Numbered from the stretch's first letter, positions 7,496 to 16,298 are shown. The stretch: DNA of 26,100 nt from JAPUME01 sp964605715 (GCA_964605715.1 CAZSDV010000029.1:1-26100), one strand, 5' to 3'. The notes: generated by a model not told the origin, from the sequence alone. Numbers and translations: made by a program.

Positions 7496-7601
7496 AAACC
7501 TAACTCAGGGCAATGCCCTCATTTAATAAAATACCTATGTTATGAAAATCTAAACAGTGCTTTAACGAAGAATTAGAGAAATTACCCGCTTTTCTGTAAT
7601 T

Positions 7602-7632
7602 GGATCTCCTAGGAAAAACGGACAGGAGATCC
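7602..7632. terminator. Inverted repeat over the nadB 3' end, possible terminator
   Basis: GGATCTCCT (7602-7610) and AGGAGATCC (7624-7632) pair perfectly over nine bases around a 13-base loop. The structure straddles the nadB stop codon (7609-7611) in the convergent region with the M28 gene. There is no strong T run on either side, so intrinsic termination is uncertain. It may instead protect the 3' end of the nadB message. Confidence 0.45.
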
Positions 7633-9258
7633 TTTAGAAACGAACGAGTGTTTTGGTTTTCCTTTTTTCGATTTTGAAGGGAAATCTGAGCGATAGTGGG
7701 TCCCTACACTCTCCTTGCGGGCTAGGGCGGACTTGACGATAAGTTTAGCCACCAAGTGAATATTCTGAAATTCCAGCTCCTGTCTATTAATTCGATTGGA
7801 TGTAGGAGATGTAAGGTCTTTCAATTTCACTACAACAGCTTCCATCTCTTTCTCGTCCCTCACGATTCCTACTTTCTGCCACAGTAAATCACGGATCTCC
7901 TCAGTTTGTTTTTCCAAATCTTCCTTACTGATTCTTTTTACAGGTGCATCCCTCAAATTTTTGTTCTCTGAAGATTCAGCCTTTTCTTTAGACCGACAAG
8001 TTGATTCTAGATTAGTAGAAATCTTTTTCCCAATAACCCTATTCCGTGGAGTCACAAAAGGCGACCCAGAGCCCATATGAAGCCCCGCACGTGCCCCGAA
8101 TACTAGCCCCTCTAATAATGAATTACTTGCTAGGCGGTTTGCTCCATGCACTCCATTGGCTGCAACTTCCCCTGCAGCATAAAGACCCAACAGGCTTGAC
8201 CTGCCTTCAGTATCCGTATGGACTCCACCCATGGCATAATGCGCCGCCGGTAAGACGGGTATCAAGTTGGCTGTAATATCGATATCACAATTCAGACAAG
8301 TTTTGTATATCCGAGGGAATCTTTTCCGGATTCGTTCAGGATCGAGGCCCGTCATATCCAAGTAAACACATTCAGAACCCAAGCGGCGAGTTTCGGAAAT
8401 AATGGCACGAGAAACAACATCTCTTGTAGCAAGTTCACCCTCCTCATGGTATCTGTCGACAAAACGATCAAGTTCAGCGTTTCGTAAAATTCCCCCCTCA
8501 CCCCGCAATGCCTCAGTTAAAAGGAATCGGGGAGCTTTCTTCTTGTAAAGAGCTGTCGGGTGAAATTGAATAAACTCCAAGTCGCTAATAACTGCACCAG
8601 CCCGATAGGCAAGCGCCACCCCATCCCCAGACGCCACCAACGGATTAGTTGTCTCCCGATAAACCTGCCCCAACCCTCCTGTTGCCAGTAAAATTTGCGG
8701 AGCCTGAACCATTTGAATCACTTTGTTAGTTTCATCAAAAAACTCAACGCCTTCCACTTTGCCGGCAGTGCAGCACAGGTCAATGACAAATGAAAATGGG
8801 CGAACCTCAATGTTTTTTAGTGTGCTAGCTTTAGCCAGAAGTGCACGCATAATCTCTCGACCAGTAGAGTCCCCATTTGAATGGAGAACTCGGTGACGAC
8901 TATGTGCTCCTTCTCTTGTGAACGCAAGTTGGGTCCCCTGTTTGTCGAACTTTATTCCCCACTCGATAAGTTGATTGATTACTCGTGGCCCATCCCCGAC
9001 AAGAATTTTAACTGCCTCTTCATTGCAGAGGCCATCACCAGCTTCAAGCGTATCATTGAGATGGAGAGAAACTTCATCCTCTTCGCTCAGCGCAACAGCC
9101 ACTCCTCCTTGAGCGTACTTAGTGTTTGATTCACGGGGAGTTGATTTAGTGAGAATCAGAACTTTTCCCCTTGAAGCAAGTTCGATTGCTGCCCTCAAAC
9201 CGGCAATTCCACTCCCAATCACCAGGAAATCAGGTTGTAATTTGATTGTCTTGTTCAT
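7609..9258 (-). CDS. nadB: L-aspartate oxidase
   Basis: FAD enzyme that oxidises L-aspartate to iminoaspartate, the first step of de novo NAD synthesis, for condensation by quinolinate synthase (NadA, not in this window). The 549-residue protein begins with the dinucleotide fold VIGSGIAGLRAAIELASRG (GSGIAG at 15-20). It continues through NTKYAQGGVAVAL, TREGAHSRHRVLH, DLEFIQFHPTALY, LLTEALRGEGGILRN, RYHEEGELATRDVVSRAI and AHYAMGGVHTDTEGRSS. It keeps the typical GLYAAGEVAANGVHGANRLA block and ends in a helical C-terminal domain with a basic Lys/Ser tail. These features separate it from fumarate or succinate flavoproteins. The ATG at 9258 has no Shine-Dalgarno and lies only about ten bases from the predicted transcript start, so near-leaderless initiation is possible. 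Divergent from aroB. Confidence 0.95.
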   Translation of the reverse strand: MNKTIKLQPDFLVIGSGIAGLRAAIELASRGKVLILTKSTPRESNTKYAQGGVAVALSEEDEVSLHLNDTLEAGDGLCNEEAVKILVGDGPRVINQLIEWGIKFDKQGTQLAFTREGAHSRHRVLHSNGDSTGREIMRALLAKASTLKNIEVRPFSFVIDLCCTAGKVEGVEFFDETNKVIQMVQAPQILLATGGLGQVYRETTNPLVASGDGVALAYRAGAVISDLEFIQFHPTALYKKKAPRFLLTEALRGEGGILRNAELDRFVDRYHEEGELATRDVVSRAIISETRRLGSECVYLDMTGLDPERIRKRFPRIYKTCLNCDIDITANLIPVLPAAHYAMGGVHTDTEGRSSLLGLYAAGEVAANGVHGANRLASNSLLEGLVFGARAGLHMGSGSPFVTPRNRVIGKKISTNLESTCRSKEKAESSENKNLRDAPVKRISKEDLEKQTEEIRDLLWQKVGIVRDEKEMEAVVVKLKDLTSPTSNRINRQELEFQNIHLVAKLIVKSALARKESVGTHYRSDFPSKSKKGKPKHSFVSKGSPVRFS

Positions 9259-9274
9259 AAATTAATTGATTTTA

Positions 9275-9303
9275 ATCATACATGTAGGTGAAGAGCTCCG
9301 CAA
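9275..9303 (-). promoter_or_regulatory. Candidate nadB promoter
   Basis: On the minus strand, TTGCGG (9298-9303) and TATGAT (9275-9280) are 17 bases apart. The predicted start lies near 9268, leaving a leader of about ten bases before the nadB ATG, which fits the absence of a Shine-Dalgarno there. Confidence 0.55.
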
Positions 9304-9316
9304 CTTTCAGTACGTT

Positions 9317-9346
9317 TTCCTGAAGACAACAAAGGTAATGTATAAT
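9317..9346 (+). promoter_or_regulatory. Candidate aroB-menG promoter (perfect -10)
   Basis: A perfect TATAAT stands at 9341-9346, preceded directly by TG. The best -35 is weak (TTCCTG, 9317-9322, 18-base spacing). A transcript start near 9353 would give a leader of about 90 bases before the aroB TTG at 9444, and makes a TTG start at 9357 unlikely. Confidence 0.5.
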
Positions 9347-9443
9347 CTTAGTAAGGTTGCCCGTACCACAGCAACGTGTTAAAGATAGTTATTCCAATTT
9401 CCCAGAATTCCTGTTTCAATTTTTATCTCTGCGAGGATTTCAC

Positions 9444-10529
9444 TTGATTCAGATACATGTAAAATGTGGGAAATCACCATATACTCTCTCAGTAGGAAGC
9501 GGGTCATGGGGTGAAGTGGGCCGTTTTTGTCGTCGCAAAAAATACTCTTCGATATTTATTATCACGGAATCTCGAATCTGGAAAATATGGGGTGCGAAGT
9601 TTCTTCGTGAAACCAAACTTCCTGCAACCTCACCTATTTTGGTTCCGAGGGGAGAGCGATCAAAATCCCTCTCGGGAGTCAAGGTGCTTGCTCAGCAACT
9701 TGTCAATCGCCGTGCAGACCGGAAATCAGCAGTTGTGGTGCTAGGTGGAGGAGTGGTTGGGGACCTTGCCAGTTTTGTTGCTTCTATCTATATGCGTGGA
9801 ATTGACACCATTCAAGTACCTACAACTTTAGTGGCACAAATAGATAGTGCCATCGGTGGCAAGACTGGAGTAAATCTTCCAGAGGGAAAAAACATGCTGG
9901 GAACAGTAACACCACCACGATTCGTGGCAGCAAACCCAGAGGTTCTTAACTCGCTATCCCCTCGTGCCTACCGCTCTGGTCTCTATGAAGTTATTAAGCA
10001 TGGCATAATTAAAGACCCAAAATTATTCCGCTTCATCAAAAATAATTTAAAAAGTATCCTCACTAGGAATCCAGAAATCATGGACCACCTAATCGCCTGG
10101 GGGGCAAGGGTAAAAGTGCGGGTGGTAAGCAAAGACGAAAAAGAATTGAACCTCAGGCGCATCCTTAACTTTGGACATACGCTTGGCCACGCTCTTGAGG
10201 CAGCAACCCACTATCGCCGCTTTTTGCACGGTGAAGCTGTCGGGTGGGGAATTCTTCTTGCCAGCAATATAGCCAGAGAAAAACGTATGCTCCCGATTCG
10301 AGAGGCAAAGAAAATAGAAGAACTGATTTGCTCTCTTGGAAGCCTCCCTTCCCTCCACGGAATCACAGCAACGCAACTTATAGCTCTTCTTGGCCGAGAT
10401 AAAAAAACTGTGGGAAGTGTAACCCATTGGGTTTTACCTGAGCGAATTGGTTCTGTACGCATCGTTACCCGTGTAACAAAACCACTAATCGTAAAAGCAT
10501 TGAAAGAGGTACGAAATCTCCCTCTATGA
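9444..10529 (+). CDS. aroB: 3-dehydroquinate synthase
   Basis: NAD- and metal-dependent enzyme converting DAHP to 3-dehydroquinate, the second shikimate-pathway step, in the cytoplasm. TTG 9444 is chosen because CGAGGA lies seven bases upstream and the product then starts MIQIHVKCGKSPYTL at 361 residues, the usual length. The longer frame from 9357 adds an unconserved 29-residue leader. Motifs are GGGVVGDLASFVASIYMRG (about 101-119, NAD site), QVPTTLVAQIDSAIGGKTGV (about 124-143) and GKNMLG. Zinc ligands by family comparison are Glu182 (LYEVIKHG), His245 (FGHTLGHALE) and His262 (LHGEAVGWG), with the spacing seen in other AroB proteins. Its stop overlaps the menG start by four bases (ATGA), so the two genes are translationally coupled. 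Confidence 0.95.
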   Translation: MIQIHVKCGKSPYTLSVGSGSWGEVGRFCRRKKYSSIFIITESRIWKIWGAKFLRETKLPATSPILVPRGERSKSLSGVKVLAQQLVNRRADRKSAVVVLGGGVVGDLASFVASIYMRGIDTIQVPTTLVAQIDSAIGGKTGVNLPEGKNMLGTVTPPRFVAANPEVLNSLSPRAYRSGLYEVIKHGIIKDPKLFRFIKNNLKSILTRNPEIMDHLIAWGARVKVRVVSKDEKELNLRRILNFGHTLGHALEAATHYRRFLHGEAVGWGILLASNIAREKRMLPIREAKKIEELICSLGSLPSLHGITATQLIALLGRDKKTVGSVTHWVLPERIGSVRIVTRVTKPLIVKALKEVRNLPL

Positions 10530-11287
10530 GCATTCCACCTCCCTTCCAAGCCACTCCCTGCCCTGCTCGAACTCCTGAAGAACAAAAATACGATTCGGAT
10601 CGTATTTCGAAAATGTTTGGTAGCATCGCGCACCGATACGACCTACTCAACCACTTGCTTTCTTTTGGAGTGGATTTCTATTGGAGGAGGAAGGTGGCAC
10701 AGGAACTCAGAAAGATTCTCACTCAACCCCACTGCAAAATACTCGATCTGTGCGCTGGAACAGGAGACCTCTCATTAACATTAAAGAGAAAAACGACAGG
10801 TAACGTACTAGCCGTGGATTTTTGCCACCCAATGCTCAGAATAGCTCGTAAAAAATTTTTACAGGCAAGCCTGGCAATCCCCGTCATCGAAGCTGATGCA
10901 TTAGAACTCCCGTTCACCTCAAAAAGATTTGACATGGTTACCTTGGCCTTTGGGTTGCGTAATCTCTTGAATCACAAATTAGCCTTATCTGAAATTCGCC
11001 GAGTTCTCAGGCCAGGTGGCAGGGTGGCTATTCTTGAATTTTCACAGCCTCAAAAGGGTTTGGTTGGATTAATTTTTAGACTTTATTTCCGTTATCTCCT
11101 TCCACAGCTTGGAGGTTTGATTTCTGGGGTACATGGACCTTATCAATATCTTCATGATTCTGTTTCACGTTTCCCATCCAGAGAATCCCTCTCACAAACG
11201 ATACGAGAATGTGGATTTACGTCGGTAACACACCAAGACCTCACTGGAGGAATTGCTGCTCTCTATTGTGGAGACAGAGCCACATAG
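10526..11287 (+). CDS. menG: Demethylmenaquinone / 2-polyprenyl-benzoquinol C-methyltransferase
   Basis: SAM-dependent C-methyltransferase of the UbiE/MenG/Coq5 family, 253 residues, which methylates the quinone ring in menaquinone (or ubiquinone) synthesis. The N-terminus has SKMFGSIAHRYDLLNHLLSFG and FYWRRK (about 28-55). Motif I is KILDLCAGTGDL (71-82), followed by VLAVDF. The family blocks VTLAFGLRNL, RRVLRPGGRVAILEFS and a YQYLHDSVSRFP motif near the C-terminus are present. Which quinone is made cannot be told from this gene alone. MenG is favoured because no ubiquinone gene is nearby and its partner aroB feeds chorismate, the menaquinone precursor. It overlaps aroB by ATGA. The extended N-terminus before YDSDRI is poorly conserved. 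Confidence 0.92.
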   Translation: MSIPPPFQATPCPARTPEEQKYDSDRISKMFGSIAHRYDLLNHLLSFGVDFYWRRKVAQELRKILTQPHCKILDLCAGTGDLSLTLKRKTTGNVLAVDFCHPMLRIARKKFLQASLAIPVIEADALELPFTSKRFDMVTLAFGLRNLLNHKLALSEIRRVLRPGGRVAILEFSQPQKGLVGLIFRLYFRYLLPQLGGLISGVHGPYQYLHDSVSRFPSRESLSQTIRECGFTSVTHQDLTGGIAALYCGDRAT

Positions 11288-11352
11288 ATTAGAAGACCTG
11301 CTTTCGGCAACCTGAAGACAGGAAACTTAACAGGAAATCTAACTCCATCAAG

Positions 11353-12189
11353 TTAACGAAACCCTGAAACTTTGATATACCATTCAATTACAGATCGCCC
11401 TTCTAGGCTAGAAAATATGGCTGCCGGAGCTAAAAAAGCACCAAATGGCCATTTATAATGTTGAAAACGTTGCATGCTATTTTCAAGTGTAATTCCGATT
11501 AAGGTCCCTAACAAAGAACCAAGGAGAACCGTGAGCAGGGTTAGTGGTACACCCAGAAAACTCCCAATCATTGCCACTAGCATCACATCCCCAAAACCGA
11601 GGTATTCTTTCCGTTTCCCATCAAGCAAATAGAAAGCTTTCCCAATAAGATAAAAACTTCCCCCACCTAAGGCCATCCCAGTAACTGCAGCTAGGAAAGA
11701 TTTTACTCTCCAAATATTTAGAAATCCTCCCAACCAGTCCAGCTCCCACATGATAACTACCCAATCCACCGAGACAAACCAACTGGCAATTACGCCAACC
11801 AGTAATCCAAAAATCGTGATCGCATGAGGAATGATTCGATTCTGAAGGTCAGTAAAGACAAGAATGAGTAATAGCATTCCAAAAATTGAAAATTTAGCAA
11901 ATTCAAGTGTAAAACCGAATTTCCGGTAAATTATTAGAAGGAGTAATCCTGCCAGAATTTCAACTAGAGGATAAGAGACCGGAATTGACTCTCGGCAGCT
12001 CCGGCACCGCCCATTAAGCAAAAGGTAGCTAAGAATAGGGATGTTGTCCCATGCAGAAATAATCTTTCCACACCGTGGGCAATGTGAGCGAGGGACGATA
12101 ATTGACTCACCTTTTGGCATACGGTAAATGCAAACATTTAATAGACTCCCTAACGCTAACCCAATGATAAATATGAGAAACAGAATCAT
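11353..12189 (-). CDS. pilD: Type IV prepilin peptidase / N-methyltransferase (PilD/GspO)
   Basis: Inner-membrane aspartic protease that cleaves and N-methylates type IV pilins or type II secretion pseudopilins. The 278-residue protein starts with a membrane helix, then the cytoplasmic zinc-binding domain with CPRC (Cys37, Cys40) and CRSC (Cys62, Cys65), and SYPLVEILAG. It continues as a polytopic membrane domain holding the two catalytic aspartates: Asp114 in FTDLQNRIIP and Asp201 in GFGDVML. All hallmark residues are intact. The gene lies 15 bases after the GT4 gene on the same strand, so it is probably the last gene of a GT2-GT4-pilD unit. No pilin or pilus assembly gene is in the window, so its substrates lie elsewhere. 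Convergent with menG. Confidence 0.95.
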   Translation of the reverse strand: MILFLIFIIGLALGSLLNVCIYRMPKGESIIVPRSHCPRCGKIISAWDNIPILSYLLLNGRCRSCRESIPVSYPLVEILAGLLLLIIYRKFGFTLEFAKFSIFGMLLLILVFTDLQNRIIPHAITIFGLLVGVIASWFVSVDWVVIMWELDWLGGFLNIWRVKSFLAAVTGMALGGGSFYLIGKAFYLLDGKRKEYLGFGDVMLVAMIGSFLGVPLTLLTVLLGSLLGTLIGITLENSMQRFQHYKWPFGAFLAPAAIFSSLEGRSVIEWYIKVSGFR

Positions 12190-12204
12190 TTTCTTGAAAA
12201 TCCC

Positions 12205-13365
12205 TTATGAAATACTTTGGATTGATTCCTTGCCCATCCTTGTGTCCTTTTTTGTCAATTCATAATAAAGGGACTCAGTAGCCTTTGCCATTGTTTCACG
12301 GCAAAATAGTAATTCAACACGCCTTCGCCCTTCCTGGCCCATTTCAACTAACTTTTCTCTCTCCTGAACAGCCACACGAATGGCTGCCGCTAGCTCTTCA
12401 GGGGAATCTGGATCAACCAGCCAACCTGTCTTCTGATGAACCACCACCTCAGGAAGTCCACCAACACGGCTTGCGACCACAGGAAGTCCGTATGCCATAG
12501 CGTGTAATACAGAAGAGCCCAAGCCCTCCGAAGTTGAAGGCATGATAAAAAGATCAAGCACTGACAGAAACTCTCCCAAGTTTTCCGCAAGGTGGACCAC
12601 TTGAAGATTACCTATCCCACCTTTACTCGCATCAATAAACTTTGACTTGAAACCTGACGGACCACCTCCCGCAAGAAGAAATCGCACCTGCGGCAGCTCC
12701 TTCTCAACTTGGCGGGCTGCACCAGCTGCCACTAGCTGACCCTTTTCAGCCGAGAAATATCCTACATGTCCCACAGCAAATTCGCCCTCTCCAATACCCC
12801 ATTGCTTGCGAAGTAAACGCCGCGATTCTTCACCTTGGACCTGAGAAGGGACCTCCACACCGTCAAAAATCATATGTACTTTTTCACTTGAAATTCCTGA
12901 ATGAATTGTAATCTTACGGACCGCCTCAGAAACCGCAATGACAGCATCGCTTCCCAATTCATATTTTAACCATGCCATCCATTTTTGTTGTGGTAGGAAA
13001 GAAACTCGCCGGGTAGTCACACGCTTCACTTGAATACCGGTTGATGCAACCCACGCCAACGATTGCCCCTTTCCATCGTGAGCATGGACAATATCAAATC
13101 CTCCGGTTTGTAAGTGTTTCCGTAGGAGGATAAGTCCAGCTAATCGACCAAAATAATGACTGGGTAAAGTTAAAGTGGGGAACCCTTTTTTCTTGCAATG
13201 AATTTTAAGGGGACTGTTTTTGGGGGTTGCTACTATCTGCTTATGGCCTTTAACGCTGAGCGCATCAACCAAGTAGAGAAGTTGATGTTGCCCCCCCCGT
13301 AGCTCTTCTCCCATATCAATATGAAGGATTTTTAGGGTCTTCCCATCAGACAAGTTATCCTTCAA
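12205..13365 (-). CDS. Glycosyltransferase family 4 (GT-B)
   Basis: Nucleotide-sugar-dependent retaining glycosyltransferase of 386 residues, probably acting on lipopolysaccharide or another envelope glycan at the cytoplasmic face. Typical marks are the N-terminal loop HIDMGEELRGGQHQLL, FDIVHAHDGKGQSLA (about 90-104), VIAVSEAVRK, HVGYFSAEKGQ and PSTSEGLGSSVLHAMAYG. The family EX7E motif is altered: Glu280 is followed eight residues later by His288 instead of Glu (codon CAC). That may tune donor binding or indicate an unusual donor. The start codon is TTG at 13365, overlapping the GT2 stop as TTGA, with AAAGGTG upstream at suitable spacing. It is thus translationally coupled to the GT2 gene. 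Sugar and acceptor are not predictable from sequence alone. Confidence 0.9.
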   Translation of the reverse strand: MKDNLSDGKTLKILHIDMGEELRGGQHQLLYLVDALSVKGHKQIVATPKNSPLKIHCKKKGFPTLTLPSHYFGRLAGLILLRKHLQTGGFDIVHAHDGKGQSLAWVASTGIQVKRVTTRRVSFLPQQKWMAWLKYELGSDAVIAVSEAVRKITIHSGISSEKVHMIFDGVEVPSQVQGEESRRLLRKQWGIGEGEFAVGHVGYFSAEKGQLVAAGAARQVEKELPQVRFLLAGGGPSGFKSKFIDASKGGIGNLQVVHLAENLGEFLSVLDLFIMPSTSEGLGSSVLHAMAYGLPVVASRVGGLPEVVVHQKTGWLVDPDSPEELAAAIRVAVQEREKLVEMGQEGRRRVELLFCRETMAKATESLYYELTKKDTRMGKESIQSIS

Positions 13366-14198
13366 ATCTTTTCACCTTTAACCAGGTGCGCTAGCTTTTT
13401 GTATTTTTTATAAACGTAATAGGCAGCCATAAAAGAAATTATTAATCCCTGGTACCCATCCAGAATTCCAAATTTGAGCAGATAGGTGTTAAAAAAAGTC
13501 CACATCGGGAAAATTGTTCGCCCAAACACGGTCCGACTTAACCCATTTGCAAACATTTCGCTAGCTGCCAAAGTGGTATAGTGGTCCACTCGTTTCGCAT
13601 GAACCCTAAGGGAGTTGCAAGTGTAGTGGAGTAACTCCCCGGACAAAATACCCACTTCCCCGTCAGGGACAATGCTCTCATGAACTTTCCAATCACCCCA
13701 TCGTGCACAACGCCGATCGTAAAGGCGGAGCTTTCGATCAGGATACCAACCGGAATAGCGGATCCAACGGCCTAGGTATTGTGCACGCCTTGCAAATCGA
13801 TAACCCACGACATCGGGTTCAAATTTCTTCCAATTGGAGATGCTCCTCTGGAGCTCTGGATTTAGCTCTTCATCAGCATCCAAACTAAGCACCCAGTTAT
13901 GATTTGCTTGGGAGGCCGCAAAATTCTTCTGTTCCGAGTACCCTTCCCAGTCGTGGTATATGACCCGTGCTCCATGATCGAGTGCAATCTGGCAGCTCTT
14001 ATCTTTTGATCCGCTATCAACCACCACGATCTCATCCGCACATTGCAGGGACCGAAGTGCACGTGCGAGTCCTTCTTCCTCATTCAAGACAATAATTGTG
14101 GCGCTCAGCAAAGGCATTAGTTTTTGAGAACTTACCCTCCCTAATCTAACCAACCAAAACCTTAATAACATATACAACTTGTCTAGGAAAACAGCCAA
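13362..14198 (-). CDS. Glycosyltransferase family 2, WaaE/KdtX-like
   Basis: A GT-A glycosyltransferase of up to 278 residues. The core begins LSATIIVLNEEEGLARALRS and has EIVVVDSGSKDKS, a SEQKNFAASQA stretch, and the metal-binding DXD in LSLDADEELNPE (Asp107 and Asp109 from the first start). Then come ARWGDWKVHESIV and a C-terminal hydrophobic region. These marks resemble beta-1,4-glucosyltransferases of the WaaE/KdtX group that decorate the lipopolysaccharide inner core. The start is uncertain. TTG 14198 gives a hydrophobic-basic leader, ATG 14171 is possible, and ATG 14117 (MPLLSATIIV) begins exactly at the domain but has a GGGAGGG too far upstream. First gene of the minus-strand unit with GT4 and pilD; divergent from the acyl-CoA synthetase. 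Confidence 0.9.
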   Translation of the reverse strand: MAVFLDKLYMLLRFWLVRLGRVSSQKLMPLLSATIIVLNEEEGLARALRSLQCADEIVVVDSGSKDKSCQIALDHGARVIYHDWEGYSEQKNFAASQANHNWVLSLDADEELNPELQRSISNWKKFEPDVVGYRFARRAQYLGRWIRYSGWYPDRKLRLYDRRCARWGDWKVHESIVPDGEVGILSGELLHYTCNSLRVHAKRVDHYTTLAASEMFANGLSRTVFGRTIFPMWTFFNTYLLKFGILDGYQGLIISFMAAYYVYKKYKKLAHLVKGEKI

Positions 14199-14349
14199 GT
14201 CGGGTGCTGGATCTTATGAATCCATCAATATCCAATATCGAAGATGGGATTAGATGGACGTGGTTATGTTAGAATGGCCGCGGCCAAAGGATCAACCCTT
14301 TCTTGATTAGGACTCTGAGCAGCCACTTATTAACCGTCACCTGAAAGCT

Positions 14350-16200
14350 ATGGGATTCCCTCAAACCCTGAACGAATTATTTATTGAATCGGTCGAGGGC
14401 CGGCCTAGAACTAAAGCAGCCCTCTGTAAGCATAAAAAAAGCTACCAACCTATATCCTCCAACACCCTGAAGGGGCTCGTCTCGAACCTTGCGCTCAACC
14501 TTGGAGCCAAAGGGATCGGCGTAGGAGACCGTTTCGCCATTCTTGCAGAAAATCGCCTTGAATGGCTAGTTACGGATTTTGCGATTCTGGGTCTGGGTGC
14601 AGTAAACGTACCCCTCTATCCAACTTTTCTGGAATCAGACGTTGAATACATTCTTAAGCACTCTGAGACAAAAGGTATCCTGGTTTCTACTGCAGAGCAA
14701 CTGGCCAAGGTGATGAATATCTGGCCGCGCCTGCCCCATCTTAAATTTGTAGTCATCTGCGACCAAGTTGGATCGACCGACCCGCTCGTGGTGGAGTGGT
14801 CTCAGATTGCCGAAACAACGACTAGCGATCATGACATTATTTGGTCACAATTCCATAAACAAGCCCTTTTGGCGCAGCCTACAAACCTTGCAAGCATAAT
14901 TTATACCTCCGGGACAACTGGCACTCCTAAAGGAGTTAAATTAACGCACTGTAATATCATCTCAAATATCCTTGCCAGTACCGAACGATTTTCAATGGAA
15001 CCTGGGGATATAGCAATGTCGTTTCTTCCCCTAAGCCATATCTATGAACGGATGCTAGATTACTTTTATTTCCTCAATGGAATCCCAATTGCGTACGCTG
15101 AAAGTTTAGAAACTTTATCAGCCAACCTAGTTGAGGTAAAACCCACGATAATGGCTGTAGTACCAAGAGTTTTTGAAAAGGTTTATGCAAAAATTCAAGC
15201 AAACATTGAAACCGCTTCACCTTTAAAGAAGAGGCTCTTTCTCTGGGCAACTTCGGTTGGAATGCGATACTACCCCCATCGACTCCGAATTCAAAATTCA
15301 GAAAATACGGACCTTCCGTCTTTTTGGCTCCGCTTGCAGTGGCTCTTTGCTGACAGACTGGTAGCCTCAAAGATTCGGGCACGTCTAGGAGGTCGCCTTC
15401 GGTTAATCTTTTCTGGAGCGGCCCCCCTAGCCCCAGACCTGGCAAAATTTTTCTACTCTATGGGTTTATTGATCTGCGAAGGGTATGGACTAACCGAAAC
15501 CTCACCGGTAATCGCTGTCAACTACCCAGGAAACATTAGAGTGGGAACTGTTGGAACGGTTCTTGATAACGTTGAATTAAAACTTAATAGCGGAAATGCT
15601 AAAAACGATTCAAATGAACAAGAAATATGGGTACGTGGGCCAAGCGTTACCTCCGGCTATTACCGCTCAGAGAAAGAAACTCAAGAGGCTTTTGTCGATG
15701 GGTGGTTCCGAACTGGGGATTTAGGTAAAATTGATGATGAAGGCTACCTAATAATAACCGGTCGAAGAAAAAACCTATTCAAAACATCGGGAGGTAAATA
15801 TGTTGCCCCCGAAAAACTTGAAAATCTTTTTCAAGGTCATCCGTTTATTTCACAAATCATGATTATAGGCGATGGTAGGAAGTTTATCTCCGCATTGATC
15901 GTCCCAAATTTTCCAGCCTTAGAAACATGGGCAGACTCTCAAGGAATCAAATCAGGCACACGAGATGATTTAGTCTCTCACGTAAAAGTTGTCTCCTTTT
16001 TTGCACAAAAAGTGGAGGAGGCAACGTCAGCCCTCTCTCCTTTTGAAAAGATCAAGCAGTTTTCTCTACTAACAGCGGAGTTCACTGTAGAATCTGGTGA
16101 ACTTTCTCCCACTCAAAAAATTAAACGTCAAGCCATTGAAAATAACCATCAGTCACTCATCGAAGAACTCTACATTCGATCTCGATCTCATTTCTCTTAG
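14350..16200 (+). CDS. Long-chain fatty acid-CoA ligase (AMP-forming)
   Basis: ATP-dependent enzyme that activates long-chain fatty acids to acyl-CoA through an acyl-adenylate. At 616 residues it has the size of FadD15-type (eukaryote-like) synthetases. Motifs in order: the AMP-binding loop YTSGTTGTPKGVKLTH (about 184-199), FLPLSHIYERMLDYF, VPRVFEKVYAKI, FSGAAPLAPDLAKFF, EGYGLTETSPVIAVN (about 377-391), WFRTGDLGKIDDEGYLIITG (about 453-472), and RRKNLFKTSGGKYVAPEKLE with the hinge and C-terminal Lys region. The SPTQKIKRQ stretch near the end carries the catalytic Lys region. Probably attached to the inner face of the membrane. ATG 14350 has only a weak GAAAG upstream. Stands alone; convergent with the lipoprotein gene. 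Confidence 0.93.
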   Translation: MGFPQTLNELFIESVEGRPRTKAALCKHKKSYQPISSNTLKGLVSNLALNLGAKGIGVGDRFAILAENRLEWLVTDFAILGLGAVNVPLYPTFLESDVEYILKHSETKGILVSTAEQLAKVMNIWPRLPHLKFVVICDQVGSTDPLVVEWSQIAETTTSDHDIIWSQFHKQALLAQPTNLASIIYTSGTTGTPKGVKLTHCNIISNILASTERFSMEPGDIAMSFLPLSHIYERMLDYFYFLNGIPIAYAESLETLSANLVEVKPTIMAVVPRVFEKVYAKIQANIETASPLKKRLFLWATSVGMRYYPHRLRIQNSENTDLPSFWLRLQWLFADRLVASKIRARLGGRLRLIFSGAAPLAPDLAKFFYSMGLLICEGYGLTETSPVIAVNYPGNIRVGTVGTVLDNVELKLNSGNAKNDSNEQEIWVRGPSVTSGYYRSEKETQEAFVDGWFRTGDLGKIDDEGYLIITGRRKNLFKTSGGKYVAPEKLENLFQGHPFISQIMIIGDGRKFISALIVPNFPALETWADSQGIKSGTRDDLVSHVKVVSFFAQKVEEATSALSPFEKIKQFSLLTAEFTVESGELSPTQKIKRQAIENNHQSLIEELYIRSRSHFS

Positions 16201-16255
16201 ATGAAATCTACAATCCCAAAAACAAACGCCCCTCCTCTTTAGAGAATTTTGAACG

Positions 16256-16280
16256 ATTAGGTAAAAACATTTTTCCTAAT
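16256..16280. terminator. Hairpin between convergent genes, possible bidirectional terminator
   Basis: ATTAGG-T-AAAAA, then CA, then TTTTT-CCTAAT form an 11-pair AT-rich stem with one bulged T. It is followed on the plus strand by TTGTGTTTTTG. It sits between the acyl-CoA synthetase stop and the stop of the minus-strand lipoprotein gene. The low GC of the stem keeps confidence moderate. Confidence 0.5.
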
Positions 16281-16298
16281 TTGTGTTTTTGTTGGGTC

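Noticed and set aside
7507..7519. AGGGC-AAT-GCCCT hairpin after the M28 gene
   Set aside because: Five-pair stem with a three-base loop and no proper T run; too weak to list as a terminator.
14276..14285. GGCCGCGGCC palindrome between GT2 and the acyl-CoA synthetase
   Set aside because: A single GC palindrome with no promoter element placed against it; nothing further supports function.
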